A program made the translations under genes and the position numbers. DNA of 32,733 nt, taken from NCBI GenBank assembly GCA_028284395.1, contig JANQRV010000353.1:1-32733 (forward strand). Reading direction: 5' to 3'. Positions 1 through 9,125 of the stretch are shown here, piece after piece; the first letter of the stretch is position 1; every line of letters begins with the position of its first letter. The notes beneath the pieces were generated by a model that was not told where the DNA came from, searched no databases, and saw only the letters and a list, made by a program, of their open reading frames with translations. This stretch comes from Saprospiraceae bacterium. Lineage in GTDB: Bacteria; Bacteroidota; Bacteroidia; Chitinophagales; Saprospiraceae.

Positions 1-1
1 T

Positions 2-2263
2 ACCAATGAGTGGGGGTGTTCCGATTCTGCCTTTCACGAGCTGGTTCAGCTGGAAAAGCCACAACCAGTCATCGAAGGCCCGAGAGCACTATGTCCGGGT
101 GAACGGATAGTCGTGATGGAACGATCTGATTTCCCGACTTACCTTTGGTCTTCCGGAGAAAGGGAGCCCAACATCGAAATAACGGAAGCCGGTGTTTACC
201 GAATTTCCGTAACGGATGATAATGGATGTTTTGCCGAATCAGAAATTACCATTACGGAAAAGGCCAAACCGGAATTTGAGATTATGGGAGATTCTGTGAT
301 TTGTGAAGGAACGACGTCGGCTTTATCCATCCACCCGGCATCGGCGGCCGTGCTTTGGTCGGACGGAAGTACTTTTTCCGAGCTTTTGATCAGTCAGGGT
401 GGCACCTATTCAGCAACGATTTCCGGTGAAAACGGCTGCAGTGCCATTCAGAACTTTTCGGTTCAGGAAATGAAGACTCCTGATCCCAGTATGATGGATA
501 GCATGGCAATTGACTGTCGGGAAAACCAAGTAGTATTGACACCTTTCCCAGGCGACGGATCGGATGGACTTCTTTTTGAATGGTCGGGCCCCGGGGTTGA
601 TACAAACAACGAAAGTAGCGCAGAATTGACGGTGACGATTCCCGGTACCTACTCACTGGTGGTGGAAGATCAATCAACGGGCTGCAGATCTGCTTCGACT
701 TCGGTTTTTATTGCTGATCAAACCAAACCTCCATTGTTGGAACTAGAATTCTCGGGAGTGTTGGATTGTTTGCACGATACGGTCTTTATAGATGGGAGTA
801 GATCTGCTAAAGGGCCGGGCATCGAATACCATTGGTTAGATGAAGTTGGACAACCCATACCTGGGGCGGAGGGGGCAACCTTTGTAGCTACTGCAGAAGG
901 AATTTATGTTTTTGAAGTAAAGGATACCGAAAGAAATTGCACCGCTTCGCGGGAGATTTTCTTAGATGGAGATTATCAGAGACCAAATATCGATGCTGGC
1001 CCCAATATGGCCCTGACCTGCCGGAATCCCGTTGTCCGGTTAGACGGCAGTCAGTCGATCGGCAATCGAAATATTGCTTTCAATTGGTATACTTTTGACG
1101 GAGTAATTGTTGGTGATCCCAACTTCGCAAGACCGGAGGTTAGCGAACCCGGCCGGTACTATCTGGAAATCCTGGACAAGAACAACGGTTGTAGCAGCCT
1201 GGACTCCGTTGTGGTAACAGATCTTCGGATGCCACCTGTTTTCTCTGTCCCCGATACTTTTGAGCTAAGTTGCAGTCCTCGAAAGGTGGATTTATATACT
1301 GATTTGGAAGACCAACCTAGGTTTTATCACGAGTGGCGGAACCCGGATCAGGTCTTTGCCGGTGCGCGATCCCGAATTAGCGCCACTCGCCCCGGTACCT
1401 ATACTGTTTTGGTAATGGACGAAGAAACCGGTTGTGAAGGAGAAAAAGCAGTGCAAGTAATAGAAAGCAAGGACATACCGGGTGAGTATGTGATAAATGT
1501 TAGACAACCTTCCTGTGGCGAACAAATGGACGGTAGCTTTATTCTGAGCGATATTTCCGGTGGAACGCCCCCTTACCAAATCAACTTCAGTGGAAGGGGA
1601 TTTGACGATGCCATGGCATTTGACCAATTGGCCGCCGGCAATTATGAATTCACCATTAAAGATGCCAAGGGATGCGAACATTTTCGACAGATCGAATTGG
1701 AAAACCGCTATGAACTGATGGTAGATATCGGCGATAGAGTAGAGGTCCGGTTGGGAGAGGTTGTGCAGCCACAATTATTGACCAACATTGACCCGGATTC
1801 CATTAATCGGGTGGTATGGTCCAATGGGGAAGAAATAATTTGCGAGGATTGTTGGGAACTACCCTCCTTGCATCCAGTAAGTAATCAACTGGTGGAGGTG
1901 ATGGTCGAAGACGTCAATGGGTGTGAAGCCAATGCGCAATTGATGATCGTTGTTGAAAGGCCCTACAAGATTTTTGCTCCATCGGCCTTTTCACCGAATG
2001 GTGATGGAAACAATGACCGGTTAGAGATTCATCTGGGCCCCGATGTCGATGAAATTTATTCTTTTCGGATTTTTGATCGGTGGGGACAACTGGTTTTTGA
2101 GCAAATGCAGCCCTCCTACGCAATAGAAAATAATAAGCTGATTTGGGAACCGCATGACCGGCAACTTCCTCAAAATGCTGCTGTTTTTGTCTACATGGTA
2201 GAAGCGAAGTTCATTGATGGAATACGGAAAGTTTTCTCCGGTGATGTTCTGTTGGTCAAGTGA
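2..2263 (+). CDS. T9SS type B sorting-domain surface protein, 5' truncated
   Basis: The frame is open from base 2 with no stop, so the start lies outside the window and 753 residues are visible. The visible part is a string of Ig/PKD-like beta domains of about 80-100 residues, each with paired cysteines and endings such as VTDDNGC, VEDQSTGC and LDKNNGC. Around residues 495-570 there is an SprB-type repeat (GGTPPY, then IKDAKGCE). From about residue 654 the C-terminus is the gliding-motility-associated type B sorting domain: SAFSPNGDGNND, then FRIFDRWGQLVFE, ending in FSGDVLLVK. Such domains direct export by the type 9 secretion system and anchoring at or release from the cell surface. The protein is probably an adhesin or cell-surface repeat protein; ligand unknown. 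The sorting-domain call is firm, while the role of the repeats is inferred. Confidence 0.9.
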   Translation, partial: TNEWGCSDSAFHELVQLEKPQPVIEGPRALCPGERIVVMERSDFPTYLWSSGEREPNIEITEAGVYRISVTDDNGCFAESEITITEKAKPEFEIMGDSVICEGTTSALSIHPASAAVLWSDGSTFSELLISQGGTYSATISGENGCSAIQNFSVQEMKTPDPSMMDSMAIDCRENQVVLTPFPGDGSDGLLFEWSGPGVDTNNESSAELTVTIPGTYSLVVEDQSTGCRSASTSVFIADQTKPPLLELEFSGVLDCLHDTVFIDGSRSAKGPGIEYHWLDEVGQPIPGAEGATFVATAEGIYVFEVKDTERNCTASREIFLDGDYQRPNIDAGPNMALTCRNPVVRLDGSQSIGNRNIAFNWYTFDGVIVGDPNFARPEVSEPGRYYLEILDKNNGCSSLDSVVVTDLRMPPVFSVPDTFELSCSPRKVDLYTDLEDQPRFYHEWRNPDQVFAGARSRISATRPGTYTVLVMDEETGCEGEKAVQVIESKDIPGEYVINVRQPSCGEQMDGSFILSDISGGTPPYQINFSGRGFDDAMAFDQLAAGNYEFTIKDAKGCEHFRQIELENRYELMVDIGDRVEVRLGEVVQPQLLTNIDPDSINRVVWSNGEEIICEDCWELPSLHPVSNQLVEVMVEDVNGCEANAQLMIVVERPYKIFAPSAFSPNGDGNNDRLEIHLGPDVDEIYSFRIFDRWGQLVFEQMQPSYAIENNKLIWEPHDRQLPQNAAVFVYMVEAKFIDGIRKVFSGDVLLVK

Positions 2264-2354
2264 ATTTGATGACTTCGTCTAAATTTTACGCCCGATCCTT
2301 GGCGGCAAGCGACAATCCAACTATGTTTGGGTTTGGTATTAAAGTCTAGAGCTA

Positions 2355-3680
2355 TTGAATACAAAAAGTCAATTGTGGTTGGATGCTTATCTGAAGCATC
2401 GGCAACAGCATCCCATTGCATTGGACACCCCGCAGTGGCGCTCCATTGGTATCACGGATGCCCAGATAGCACAATTTCGCAGTACGCGTCAACCATTCTA
2501 TCTTACTTTGCTTTACAGTGGATTGATATACGGTTTCCCCGTTCATTATCCCTTCACGCCATCCGATGAAATCCCTGAATCCGGATTGCGTAAGATCAAG
2601 ATGACGCTTCTGGATATCATGATTCAAAGCATCTTGCCGGAATTGGAAGGCGACTCCGTAGCCGAGGCGATTGGTGTGGCCGGGCAGCAGATCAAGCGGT
2701 ATTATCAATTGTTGGACCTGGCAGTAGGGGAGGGCAAGTCAGATTCCGTCGAAGGCATACTCTTAGAAAGGGTGGCCTTCAAGAAAAGCCTGTTGGATTT
2801 TCGCAAGACCGGGGTCAACAGTCACTTATTTTGGGATTGCTATTTTTTCCGTATCTGGCAGAAAAGAGTGAGAAATGGTGAGGATGAGACCAAGGTGCTG
2901 GGAGATCTGATCGATCGGAAGCGCGCGATGAAAATGCTGACACTGAAAGTACTGACTGCTGCCGTGCACTGCGATGGAAGAGTGAGAAAAGGAGAAAAAG
3001 TTTTGCACAACCATTTCAAACGATCCTCTAAATTGCTTACCAAAGGGCAAAAAGCACAGGCAAAAAGAATCATCGCTGACGGGATTAGCATCGACGATTT
3101 CAAAATACCGTTTATTTCTGACTGGACCGCGCGAAGGTATTTGTTGGACATAGCAGTTCTGGCGGCCAGTGCTGACAAAGAATTGACCGAGACCGAGCAG
3201 GAATTCCTGACCAAACTCTGTCGAGTGCTGAGATTGACACCCGTAGACCTGATCGAATCCAAAGCTGATTTGAGTTGCTTCCTGCTCCAATATGGCCCAA
3301 AGCTGCACTTTTACAGCAATCGGAAAAGCAGCTTTTCACTTTTGTCACAGGCAATTACCGAAAATGCCCGGAAATTTGCCTACGCCACCAATATGGAGTA
3401 CAGCGAGACCAAAGATATGGCTTTGACCATCGGGGCTCTGCTCAAGAACCAGATCGGAGATAGGAATCCGGATGCTCTGCCCAGCGAAGAAGAGATCATA
3501 CATGCATTTGACCAACTGAAGGATATTCCCCGTTTTTTGCCATTTTTGTCCATGATCTTCATTCCCGTACCCGGCATCACCGAATTGTATATCTTGCTGG
3601 CGTATAATATTGAGAGGATGACTGGTGATACGGTTCAATTGTTGCCTAGTCAGTTCAGTAAAATGGTTAAAAAGAAATGA
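2355..3680 (+). CDS. LETM1-related / TerB-like protein
   Basis: 441 residues with no signal peptide. The middle (about residues 195-320) is helical and resembles a TerB-type domain: VLTAAVHCDGRVRKGE and later AVLAASADKELTETEQEFL, two acidic-hydrophobic repeats like those of tellurite-resistance TerB proteins. The C-terminus (about 395-441) has FLPFLSMIFIPVPGITELYI followed by LLPSQF, which resembles the ribosome-binding-like region of LETM1 proteins. Bacteroidota carry proteins of this kind annotated as LETM1-related biofilm-associated; the molecular role is not known. The only plausible start is TTG at 2355, because an in-frame stop lies at 2340-2342 and no ATG occurs near the N-terminus. 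The stop overlaps the next gene's start by 4 bases (ATGA), so the two are probably co-translated. Confidence 0.75.
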   Translation: MNTKSQLWLDAYLKHRQQHPIALDTPQWRSIGITDAQIAQFRSTRQPFYLTLLYSGLIYGFPVHYPFTPSDEIPESGLRKIKMTLLDIMIQSILPELEGDSVAEAIGVAGQQIKRYYQLLDLAVGEGKSDSVEGILLERVAFKKSLLDFRKTGVNSHLFWDCYFFRIWQKRVRNGEDETKVLGDLIDRKRAMKMLTLKVLTAAVHCDGRVRKGEKVLHNHFKRSSKLLTKGQKAQAKRIIADGISIDDFKIPFISDWTARRYLLDIAVLAASADKELTETEQEFLTKLCRVLRLTPVDLIESKADLSCFLLQYGPKLHFYSNRKSSFSLLSQAITENARKFAYATNMEYSETKDMALTIGALLKNQIGDRNPDALPSEEEIIHAFDQLKDIPRFLPFLSMIFIPVPGITELYILLAYNIERMTGDTVQLLPSQFSKMVKKK

Positions 3681-4402
3681 ACATTCGCAAGCTTTCGATC
3701 ATTATTCCGGCCTACAATGAAGCGCCGACCATTCATCTGATTTTAGATAAAGTCAAAATGGTCGTCCTGGCGGAGGGCATCGAGAAAGAGCTGATTATTG
3801 TCAACGATGCATCCACCGACGATACCAGTCAGGCGGTTCGCAATTACATAACCGCCAACCCCTCCTTGAATATCCGGTTTCTGGAGCATGCTACGAATCA
3901 GGGAAAAGGGGCAGCATTGCATACGGGGATCCAGGAGGCTACGGGAGAATATCTGTTGATTCAGGATGCGGACTTGGAATACGATCCCATGGAGTACAAC
4001 GACTTGCTCAAGCCGGTATTGAAAGCCGATGCCGATGTAGTATACGGATCCCGCTTTATGGGCAGCAATCCTCACCGAATTCTATTTTTTTGGCATACGA
4101 TTGGCAATAAATTCTTGACTTTCCTGTGTAACATGTTCACCAATCTGAATTTAACCGATATGGAGACCTGTTATAAGCTGTTCCGGACGGAATTAATCCA
4201 GGGGTTGGAACTCCATGAAAAGCGCTTTGGTTTTGAACCGGAAGTCACCTGTAAAATGTCCAGGATCCCTGGTGTCAGGATCTATGAGGTGGGCATTTCT
4301 TATTATGGCCGCACTTACGACGAAGGCAAGAAGATCGGGTGGAAAGATGGGATGCGTGCCATCTATTGCATTGTTAAGTACGGTGTATTGCGCGTCAAAT
4401 AG
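3677..4402 (+). CDS. Glycosyltransferase family 2 (DPM1-like)
   Basis: 241 residues. The N-terminus SIIIPAYNEAPTI, the IIVNDASTDDT motif and the DAD metal-binding triplet at residues 97-99 define a GT-A fold family 2 glycosyltransferase. The downstream motifs VVYGSRFMG, DMETCYKLFR, FGFEPEVT and YYGRTYDEGKKI are typical of the short dolichol/polyprenyl-phosphate mannosyl- or glucosyltransferase group. There are no C-terminal membrane spans, so it is a soluble or peripheral enzyme. It would transfer a sugar from a nucleotide sugar to a lipid phosphate or similar acceptor; neither is visible from sequence. The start ATG overlaps the stop of the LETM1-like gene. Its 3' end overlaps the convergent ilvA stop by 8 bases. 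Confidence 0.9.
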   Translation: MNIRKLSIIIPAYNEAPTIHLILDKVKMVVLAEGIEKELIIVNDASTDDTSQAVRNYITANPSLNIRFLEHATNQGKGAALHTGIQEATGEYLLIQDADLEYDPMEYNDLLKPVLKADADVVYGSRFMGSNPHRILFFWHTIGNKFLTFLCNMFTNLNLTDMETCYKLFRTELIQGLELHEKRFGFEPEVTCKMSRIPGVRIYEVGISYYGRTYDEGKKIGWKDGMRAIYCIVKYGVLRVK

Positions 4403-5651
4403 TGAAATTAAATAAGGTTCGGTTCTCGTTTAGCAGTTCATAGTCGAACTTCATAGCATCCATGCGTTCCAACAGACTCTTAAAATCGCTCTTGTGCTGT
4501 AGCTGAATACCGATAATGGCCGGGCCGGTTTCGCGATTGTGTCGCTTACTGTATTGAAAGTGGGTAATATCGTCATTGGGGCCAAGCACCTCGTTGAGGA
4601 AGTCCTTTAGAGCACCAGACCTTTGAGGAAAACGGATGATGAAATAGTGCTTGAGGCCTTCGTAGATCAATGATCTTTCTTTTATTTCCTCGGTTCGAGT
4701 AATGTCGTTATTACCTCCGCTGACCACGCAAACAACATTTTTTCCCCGTATTTTTTCGCGATAGTGGTCCAGTGCCGCAATGGAAAGCGCACCGGATGGC
4801 TCCACTACGATACCCTCTTCATTATAGAGTTGTAGGATCGTCGTGCAGACCTGGCCCTCGTCGATGAGAATCATATCGTCGATCACATGTTTGGCGATCT
4901 TGAAAGTAATATCTCCTACCTTCTTCACCGCTGCACCATCCACAAAGCTATCTATGTCTTCTAATTCAACAACCTGCCCCTGCTTCAGAGACTCATACAT
5001 CGCCGGCGCCCCCTGGGGCTCAACACCAATGATCTTCGTATTGGGACTCATCCTTTTGAAGTAGCTACCCAATCCGGAAATGAGGCCACCGCCACCGATC
5101 GCAACAAACACATAGTCGATCGGTACATTGCTATCTTCCAAGACTTCAAGGCCTACCGTGGCCTGCCCTTGAATGATTCCGAGGTCGTTAAAAGCAGGAA
5201 TGAAGGTTAGTTGATTTTGGTCGGCAAATTTGAGCGCCTGTGCATTGGCTTCATCAAAGGTGTCTCCAACCAGGACGATTTCAACGAAGTCTTTACCGAA
5301 TCGTTGCACTTTTTCCACCTTTTGTTGTGGCGTCACATTTGGCATATAGATGTGACCGCGCACTTTCAACATACTACAAGCCAGGGCAACACCTTGTGCA
5401 TGATTACCAGCGCTGGCACAAACTACGCCTTTCTTTAATTGATCCTCAGGGAGAGCCGACATTTTGTTGTAAGCACCCCGAATTTTGTAAGAACGCACGA
5501 TCTGCAAATCTTCTCGTTTAAGCAGGACTTTACAATCGTACCTTTCGGAGAGATTGTGATTGGCCATCAAGGGCGTATGCGTGATGACGTCTTTCAGACG
5601 CATCTTTGCCTTGTAGATCTGTTCGAGGCTGATTAGGTTTTCTTGAGCCAC
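4395..5651 (-). CDS. ilvA: Threonine ammonia-lyase (threonine dehydratase)
   Basis: 418 residues. A PLP-dependent fold type II enzyme that deaminates threonine to 2-oxobutanoate, the first step of isoleucine synthesis. The PLP lysine is K56 in SYKIRGAYNKM. The phosphate-binding loop is GGGG at 186-189, followed by LISGLGSYF. SGGNND is near residue 310. The C-terminal ~80 residues (HYFIIRFPQRSGALKDFLNEVLG) form a single ACT-like regulatory domain, as in the shorter biosynthetic IlvA group rather than the two-domain E. coli form. Start is GTG at 5651: an in-frame stop lies just upstream (5661-5663) and no ATG is available. No other ilv gene is in the window. A perfect 12-bp palindrome lies about 30 bases upstream of the start. 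Confidence 0.95.
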   Translation of the reverse strand: MAQENLISLEQIYKAKMRLKDVITHTPLMANHNLSERYDCKVLLKREDLQIVRSYKIRGAYNKMSALPEDQLKKGVVCASAGNHAQGVALACSMLKVRGHIYMPNVTPQQKVEKVQRFGKDFVEIVLVGDTFDEANAQALKFADQNQLTFIPAFNDLGIIQGQATVGLEVLEDSNVPIDYVFVAIGGGGLISGLGSYFKRMSPNTKIIGVEPQGAPAMYESLKQGQVVELEDIDSFVDGAAVKKVGDITFKIAKHVIDDMILIDEGQVCTTILQLYNEEGIVVEPSGALSIAALDHYREKIRGKNVVCVVSGGNNDITRTEEIKERSLIYEGLKHYFIIRFPQRSGALKDFLNEVLGPNDDITHFQYSKRHNRETGPAIIGIQLQHKSDFKSLLERMDAMKFDYELLNENRTLFNFTI

Positions 5652-5679
5652 GTTTTGGTTTTACTTTACTTGGTTTGAG

Positions 5680-5691
5680 TTGTTCGAACAA
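5680..5691. promoter_or_regulatory. Perfect 12-bp palindrome upstream of ilvA
   Basis: TTGTTCGAACAA is a perfect palindrome 28-40 bases upstream of the ilvA GTG. Its position and symmetry suit an operator for a dimeric regulator. No binding protein can be named, and chance occurrence is possible. Confidence 0.3.
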
Positions 5692-5699
5692 ACAATGCT

Positions 5700-5730
5700 A
5701 CCATTTTGAACAACCTTCGTTTAAAATGGT
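5700..5730. promoter_or_regulatory. Inverted repeat in the trpB-ilvA spacer
   Basis: ACCATTTT (5700-5707) and AAAATGGT (5723-5730) are perfect 8-bp arms around a 15-base loop. They sit between the larger hairpin at 5735-5778 and the ilvA palindrome. In the minus-strand transcript this would be a second stem upstream of ilvA, possibly part of a leader; function unknown. Confidence 0.3.
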
Positions 5731-5734
5731 CTGA

Positions 5735-5778
5735 GGCCGCAAGTTGATAAAATCTGATCAACTTTTTCCCTTGCGGCC
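5735..5778 (-). terminator. Strong hairpin after trpB, possible terminator or ilvA leader stem
   Basis: GGCCGCAAG (5735-5743) pairs perfectly with CTTGCGGCC (5770-5778). Inside, TTGAT (5744-5748) pairs with ATCAA (5757-5761), leaving a bulge on one side. It begins 13 bases beyond the trpB stop in the direction of transcription, where a terminator is expected. There is no clean T-tract after it on the minus strand, so factor-independent termination is not certain. Confidence 0.5.
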
Positions 5779-5791
5779 CCATATTTATTCA

Positions 5792-7156
5792 TTAACCAAT
5801 CTCCGGCGTGTCCAATTGTGCCAAATTGGCTTCAATTTCAGCAGTTGTGACTTCGTGTTTGACCAGGTTCCCCGCAAAGTAGTTCTCGTAAGCCGCCAGA
5901 TCGAAATAGCCGTGCCCACAAAGATGAATGAGAATGGTCTTGCCAACCCCTTCTTCTTTGCATTTGTTGGCCTCCCGGATGGCGGTTGCAACGGCATGTG
6001 TAGTTTCGGGAGCCGGAATGATGCCTTCTTTTTGAGCAAAAAGTACACCGGCTTCGAAACACTCCAATTGGTCGTGCGAAGTGGCTTCAATCAATTGGTC
6101 CTTCAGGAGCTGACTTACTACGACACCGGCGCCGTGGTAGCGCAGTCCTCCTGCGTGGATGGGAGCGGGGACGAAGTTGTGCCCTAAGGTGTACATGGGA
6201 AGCAAGGGCGTCATGCCGACGGTATCGCCAAAATCGTAACGGAAAACACCTCGCGTCAATTTTGGACAGGAAGCCGGTTCGCTGGCAATACAGCGAATGT
6301 TAGTACCCTCCTCCAGGTTCATACGAATAAAGGGGAAGCTAATGCCGGCGAAGTTGGATCCGCCGCCAAATGGACCAATAACGATATCGGGTAGATCTCC
6401 TGCCTTCTCCATCTGCTTGACCGCTTCCTGGCCTACCACTGTCTGGTGCATCAATACATGATTTAATACACTGCCCAATGCATATTTTGTATCATCGGCC
6501 ATGGCTGCGCGTTCTACCGCTTCCGAAATGGCAATACCCAAACTACCGGGGGAATCCGGATCTTCAGCCAGGATCTTTCTGCCTGCTTCGGTAAGATTGG
6601 TGGGAGAGGCAAATACCTTGGCCCCCCAGGTATTCATCATAACTTTTCGATAGGGTTTTTGGTGATAACTGATTTTAACCATGTATACTTCACACTCCAG
6701 GTCGAAGTGATTACAGGCAAAGCTCAGCGCACTGCCCCACTGACCAGCTCCGGTTTCCGTGGTGATGCGTTTCACTCCTTCCTGCTTGTTATAGTAAGCC
6801 TGGGCCACAGCGGTATTGGGTTTGTGAGAGCCGGAAGGACTCACACCATCGTATTTATAATAGATCTTTGCAGGAGTGTCTAAAGCTTTTTCGAGTCCGT
6901 AGGCGCGATACATTGGGCTGGGGCGCCACAATTTGTAAATATCCCGAACTTCATCCGGGATCTCGATGTATTTTTCCGTACTGACTTCCTGTTTGATCAA
7001 TTCCATTGGAAACAGTGGAGCCAGTGCTTCCGGTCCGATGGGCTCTTTCGTGCCGGGATGCAATGGAGGGAGTGGTTTATTGGGCATGTCGTGAACAATG
7101 TTGTACCAGTGCGTCGGGATTTCGTTTTCAGAAAGTAGAATTTTTCGATTTTGCAT
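5792..7156 (-). CDS. trpB: TrpB-like PLP-dependent enzyme (TrpB2)
   Basis: 454 residues, longer than TrpB1 (about 400) and matching the TrpB2 group (tryptophan synthase beta-like, indole + serine to tryptophan). The PLP lysine is K112 in [25 protein letters not shown] follows, and [11 protein letters not shown] is the phosphate-binding loop. The long N-terminal extension ([12 protein letters not shown]) is typical of TrpB2. No trpA or other trp gene is adjacent, as is usual for TrpB2, which can act alone. The start ATG at 7156 gives the expected family N-terminus. It is separated from ilvA by about 140 bases containing two hairpins. Whether it makes tryptophan in vivo or salvages indole cannot be told from sequence. 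Confidence 0.93.
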   Translation of the reverse strand: MQNRKILLSENEIPTHWYNIVHDMPNKPLPPLHPGTKEPIGPEALAPLFPMELIKQEVSTEKYIEIPDEVRDIYKLWRPSPMYRAYGLEKALDTPAKIYYKYDGVSPSGSHKPNTAVAQAYYNKQEGVKRITTETGAGQWGSALSFACNHFDLECEVYMVKISYHQKPYRKVMMNTWGAKVFASPTNLTEAGRKILAEDPDSPGSLGIAISEAVERAAMADDTKYALGSVLNHVLMHQTVVGQEAVKQMEKAGDLPDIVIGPFGGGSNFAGISFPFIRMNLEEGTNIRCIASEPASCPKLTRGVFRYDFGDTVGMTPLLPMYTLGHNFVPAPIHAGGLRYHGAGVVVSQLLKDQLIEATSHDQLECFEAGVLFAQKEGIIPAPETTHAVATAIREANKCKEEGVGKTILIHLCGHGYFDLAAYENYFAGNLVKHEVTTAEIEANLAQLDTPEIG

Positions 7157-7232
7157 TGTTTGCGGTGTTAATTGATGAAGGTTGTGAATGAGAAAATAGA
7201 TTACGAATTCTATAATCTGTAGAACATTGATT

Positions 7233-7246
7233 GAAGTTGTCTAAAG
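7233..7246. repeat. 14-bp word shared with the inverted repeat at 24.6 kb
   Basis: GAAGTTGTCTAAAG here is identical to the reverse complement of 24643-24656, the inner end of the inverted repeat around the Rpn-like fragment. It lies in the 190-bp divergent spacer between trpB and the OmpA-family gene. It may be a relic of a small dispersed repeat or a chance match. Confidence 0.35.
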
Positions 7247-7346
7247 ATAAAAAAGAAAGTAGCTTTTCATAATGTGTTTGTGAAGGAGATGTGCCCATAA
7301 CAGCTATTTGGTTGAAATTGGCATCTACCCTTGAAATGACCAAGCT

Positions 7347-9029
7347 ATGTCAAAAAAACATCTGGATTTACTTTTGCAGATCTGCCTTTTGCTACTTTCC
7401 CGGCACTTGATTGCCCAGAACCTCGTCTACAATCCGGGTTTCGAGGCCAATGATGGTAAATTGAATGCAAAAACTGAATTAGTACCGGGTTGGAGCAGAT
7501 CGTGCTTAGTAGGGCTTTATCCTACCAATTATGCTAAAATCGAAGATGAAATCGCCCACGGTTTGGATCCCGATACTTATGTGCCCTACGAAGGGAAATC
7601 GATGGCCGGCATCACTTACCATACCCGTGGCATGGGAAGTCCGGTTGGCGGCGGCGGCTTTGTTCAGGGAGTATTGAAAGAGACCTTGAAGCGTCATCAC
7701 TACTATCGCATCTCCTATTGGGTCAAAACCAAGCCTGCCCCCGGCCTGGACAGATACGGTGACTTTACGGACAACTTTGGCGTTTCCTTTTCGAGTAAGC
7801 CCTTTCGGGTCAATTATGGCCACTGTATTACCATCAATGACACGCCGTTTCGCTATCGGGGTGCCAACGGGCTGGAGTGGATACAAATGCAGTATGTCAT
7901 TCGACCTACTAGGGACCTTTCGTACATAGCGGCAGGGGTATTTCTGGATTTTTTCCGGCCCTTCCGACTGCCGGAAAATACGGGGCATACACTCTATTTT
8001 TTTATTGATCATTTGCACGTTACAGAAATCGAAAAACCTAGTCCGGCGGAACTCACCACGGCAATTGATTATCCCTATCTCCGGATTCGGGATCCCTTAC
8101 CACCGATCTTCCGCAGTAAAGAAAGAATCGAGGAAGTAGTGCACTTTGAATTCGGGGCCAGCGAATTGACACCGGAAGCAGAGAGAAAGTTGAATCGGCT
8201 GGCCCATGCTCTCAACAACGACCCACAATTGCTATTGGACATACGGGGCCACACGGATAGCATTGGCAACAACAACGAAGAATTATCCAGGGCCAGGGCC
8301 GGGGCCGTGCGGACTTACCTAGCCAACCGAAGTAGGCTTCCTGCGTACCGGATGAGGATGCTGGGTTTTGGAAGTGGACAAGCCATTGCCGGAAATGAAA
8401 CTGAATCTGGCCGGCAAAAGAATCGTCGTGTGGAGATTCAGCAGAGCAATCGAACTTTATCGCAACACCTCTACGCCATAGCTTCCCAATTTGCACTCGA
8501 AAACAAAGTGGACTCGGCCTTTCTTTATCTGGCACGCTGGCAAAAGAGCAATCCACCGAACCAGATTCTACTTATGGTAGATCCGGATCTAGACAGTTTG
8601 CGCGGACACCGCAAGTGGAAAGCCATTGATTTCTTTACCCGGCAAACCTACCAATACTATGCTGACCCGGAATTGGCCTTTTCATTGGACTTGATGTATT
8701 GTAGGATGCTGTCGGGAGGCAGTAGACAGAAGTATTTCCTTGCCGCAAAGGGATATGTGCCAGCGATCAAGAGTTCAGACCAAACTGTAGGACACATGGT
8801 TGATACCGCCGTGGTCAATAGGGTCTGCCGGATTTTGGATCGTGGGTGGCCCGTTCGGGCGCAGGTGGGGGAGCGGGCGGCGGTGGCGCCGATTCATATT
8901 CTATTGCATGCCGGAGACAAAAATTTGATAAAGAAATATCTGCCCCTAGTAGAGGAAGCTTTTGCGGATAATGAGATTCCCGAGGAGGCTTATCTAACTT
9001 ACCTTAACAGTTTAAAGCCGAGCGGTTGA
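7347..9029 (+). CDS. OmpA-family outer-membrane protein with N-terminal beta domain
   Basis: 560 residues. Residues 1-23 are a signal peptide (hydrophobic LLLQICLLLLS, ending near AQN). Residues about 25-235 start NLVYNPGFE and read like a carbohydrate-binding-type or galactose-binding-like beta domain. Residues about 265-365 are an OmpA/MotB peptidoglycan-binding domain: VHFEFGASELTPEAERKL, DIRGHTDSIGNN, LSRARAGAVR, and NRRVEI at its end. About 190 helical residues follow the OmpA domain, whereas OmpA domains usually end the protein; the tail contains one TPR-like stretch (FALENKVDSAFLYLARWQ). The protein should be periplasmic or outer-membrane associated and tether cell-envelope material to peptidoglycan. 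Monocistronic by context, divergent from trpB. Confidence 0.85.
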   Translation: MSKKHLDLLLQICLLLLSRHLIAQNLVYNPGFEANDGKLNAKTELVPGWSRSCLVGLYPTNYAKIEDEIAHGLDPDTYVPYEGKSMAGITYHTRGMGSPVGGGGFVQGVLKETLKRHHYYRISYWVKTKPAPGLDRYGDFTDNFGVSFSSKPFRVNYGHCITINDTPFRYRGANGLEWIQMQYVIRPTRDLSYIAAGVFLDFFRPFRLPENTGHTLYFFIDHLHVTEIEKPSPAELTTAIDYPYLRIRDPLPPIFRSKERIEEVVHFEFGASELTPEAERKLNRLAHALNNDPQLLLDIRGHTDSIGNNNEELSRARAGAVRTYLANRSRLPAYRMRMLGFGSGQAIAGNETESGRQKNRRVEIQQSNRTLSQHLYAIASQFALENKVDSAFLYLARWQKSNPPNQILLMVDPDLDSLRGHRKWKAIDFFTRQTYQYYADPELAFSLDLMYCRMLSGGSRQKYFLAAKGYVPAIKSSDQTVGHMVDTAVVNRVCRILDRGWPVRAQVGERAAVAPIHILLHAGDKNLIKKYLPLVEEAFADNEIPEEAYLTYLNSLKPSG

Positions 9030-9125
9030 TTGAGTCTTTTACTGACTTGTTTTTTTGGTGTAAAGGGTAGTTTATAAGTAAAGTATTCTGTAACTTGACC
9101 TTCCACCTTAAACGCGCCCAAATAA

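Noticed and set aside
5744..6187. 147-residue plus-strand open frame opposite trpB
   Set aside because: It is antisense to a well-supported TrpB2 gene and has no recognisable domain.
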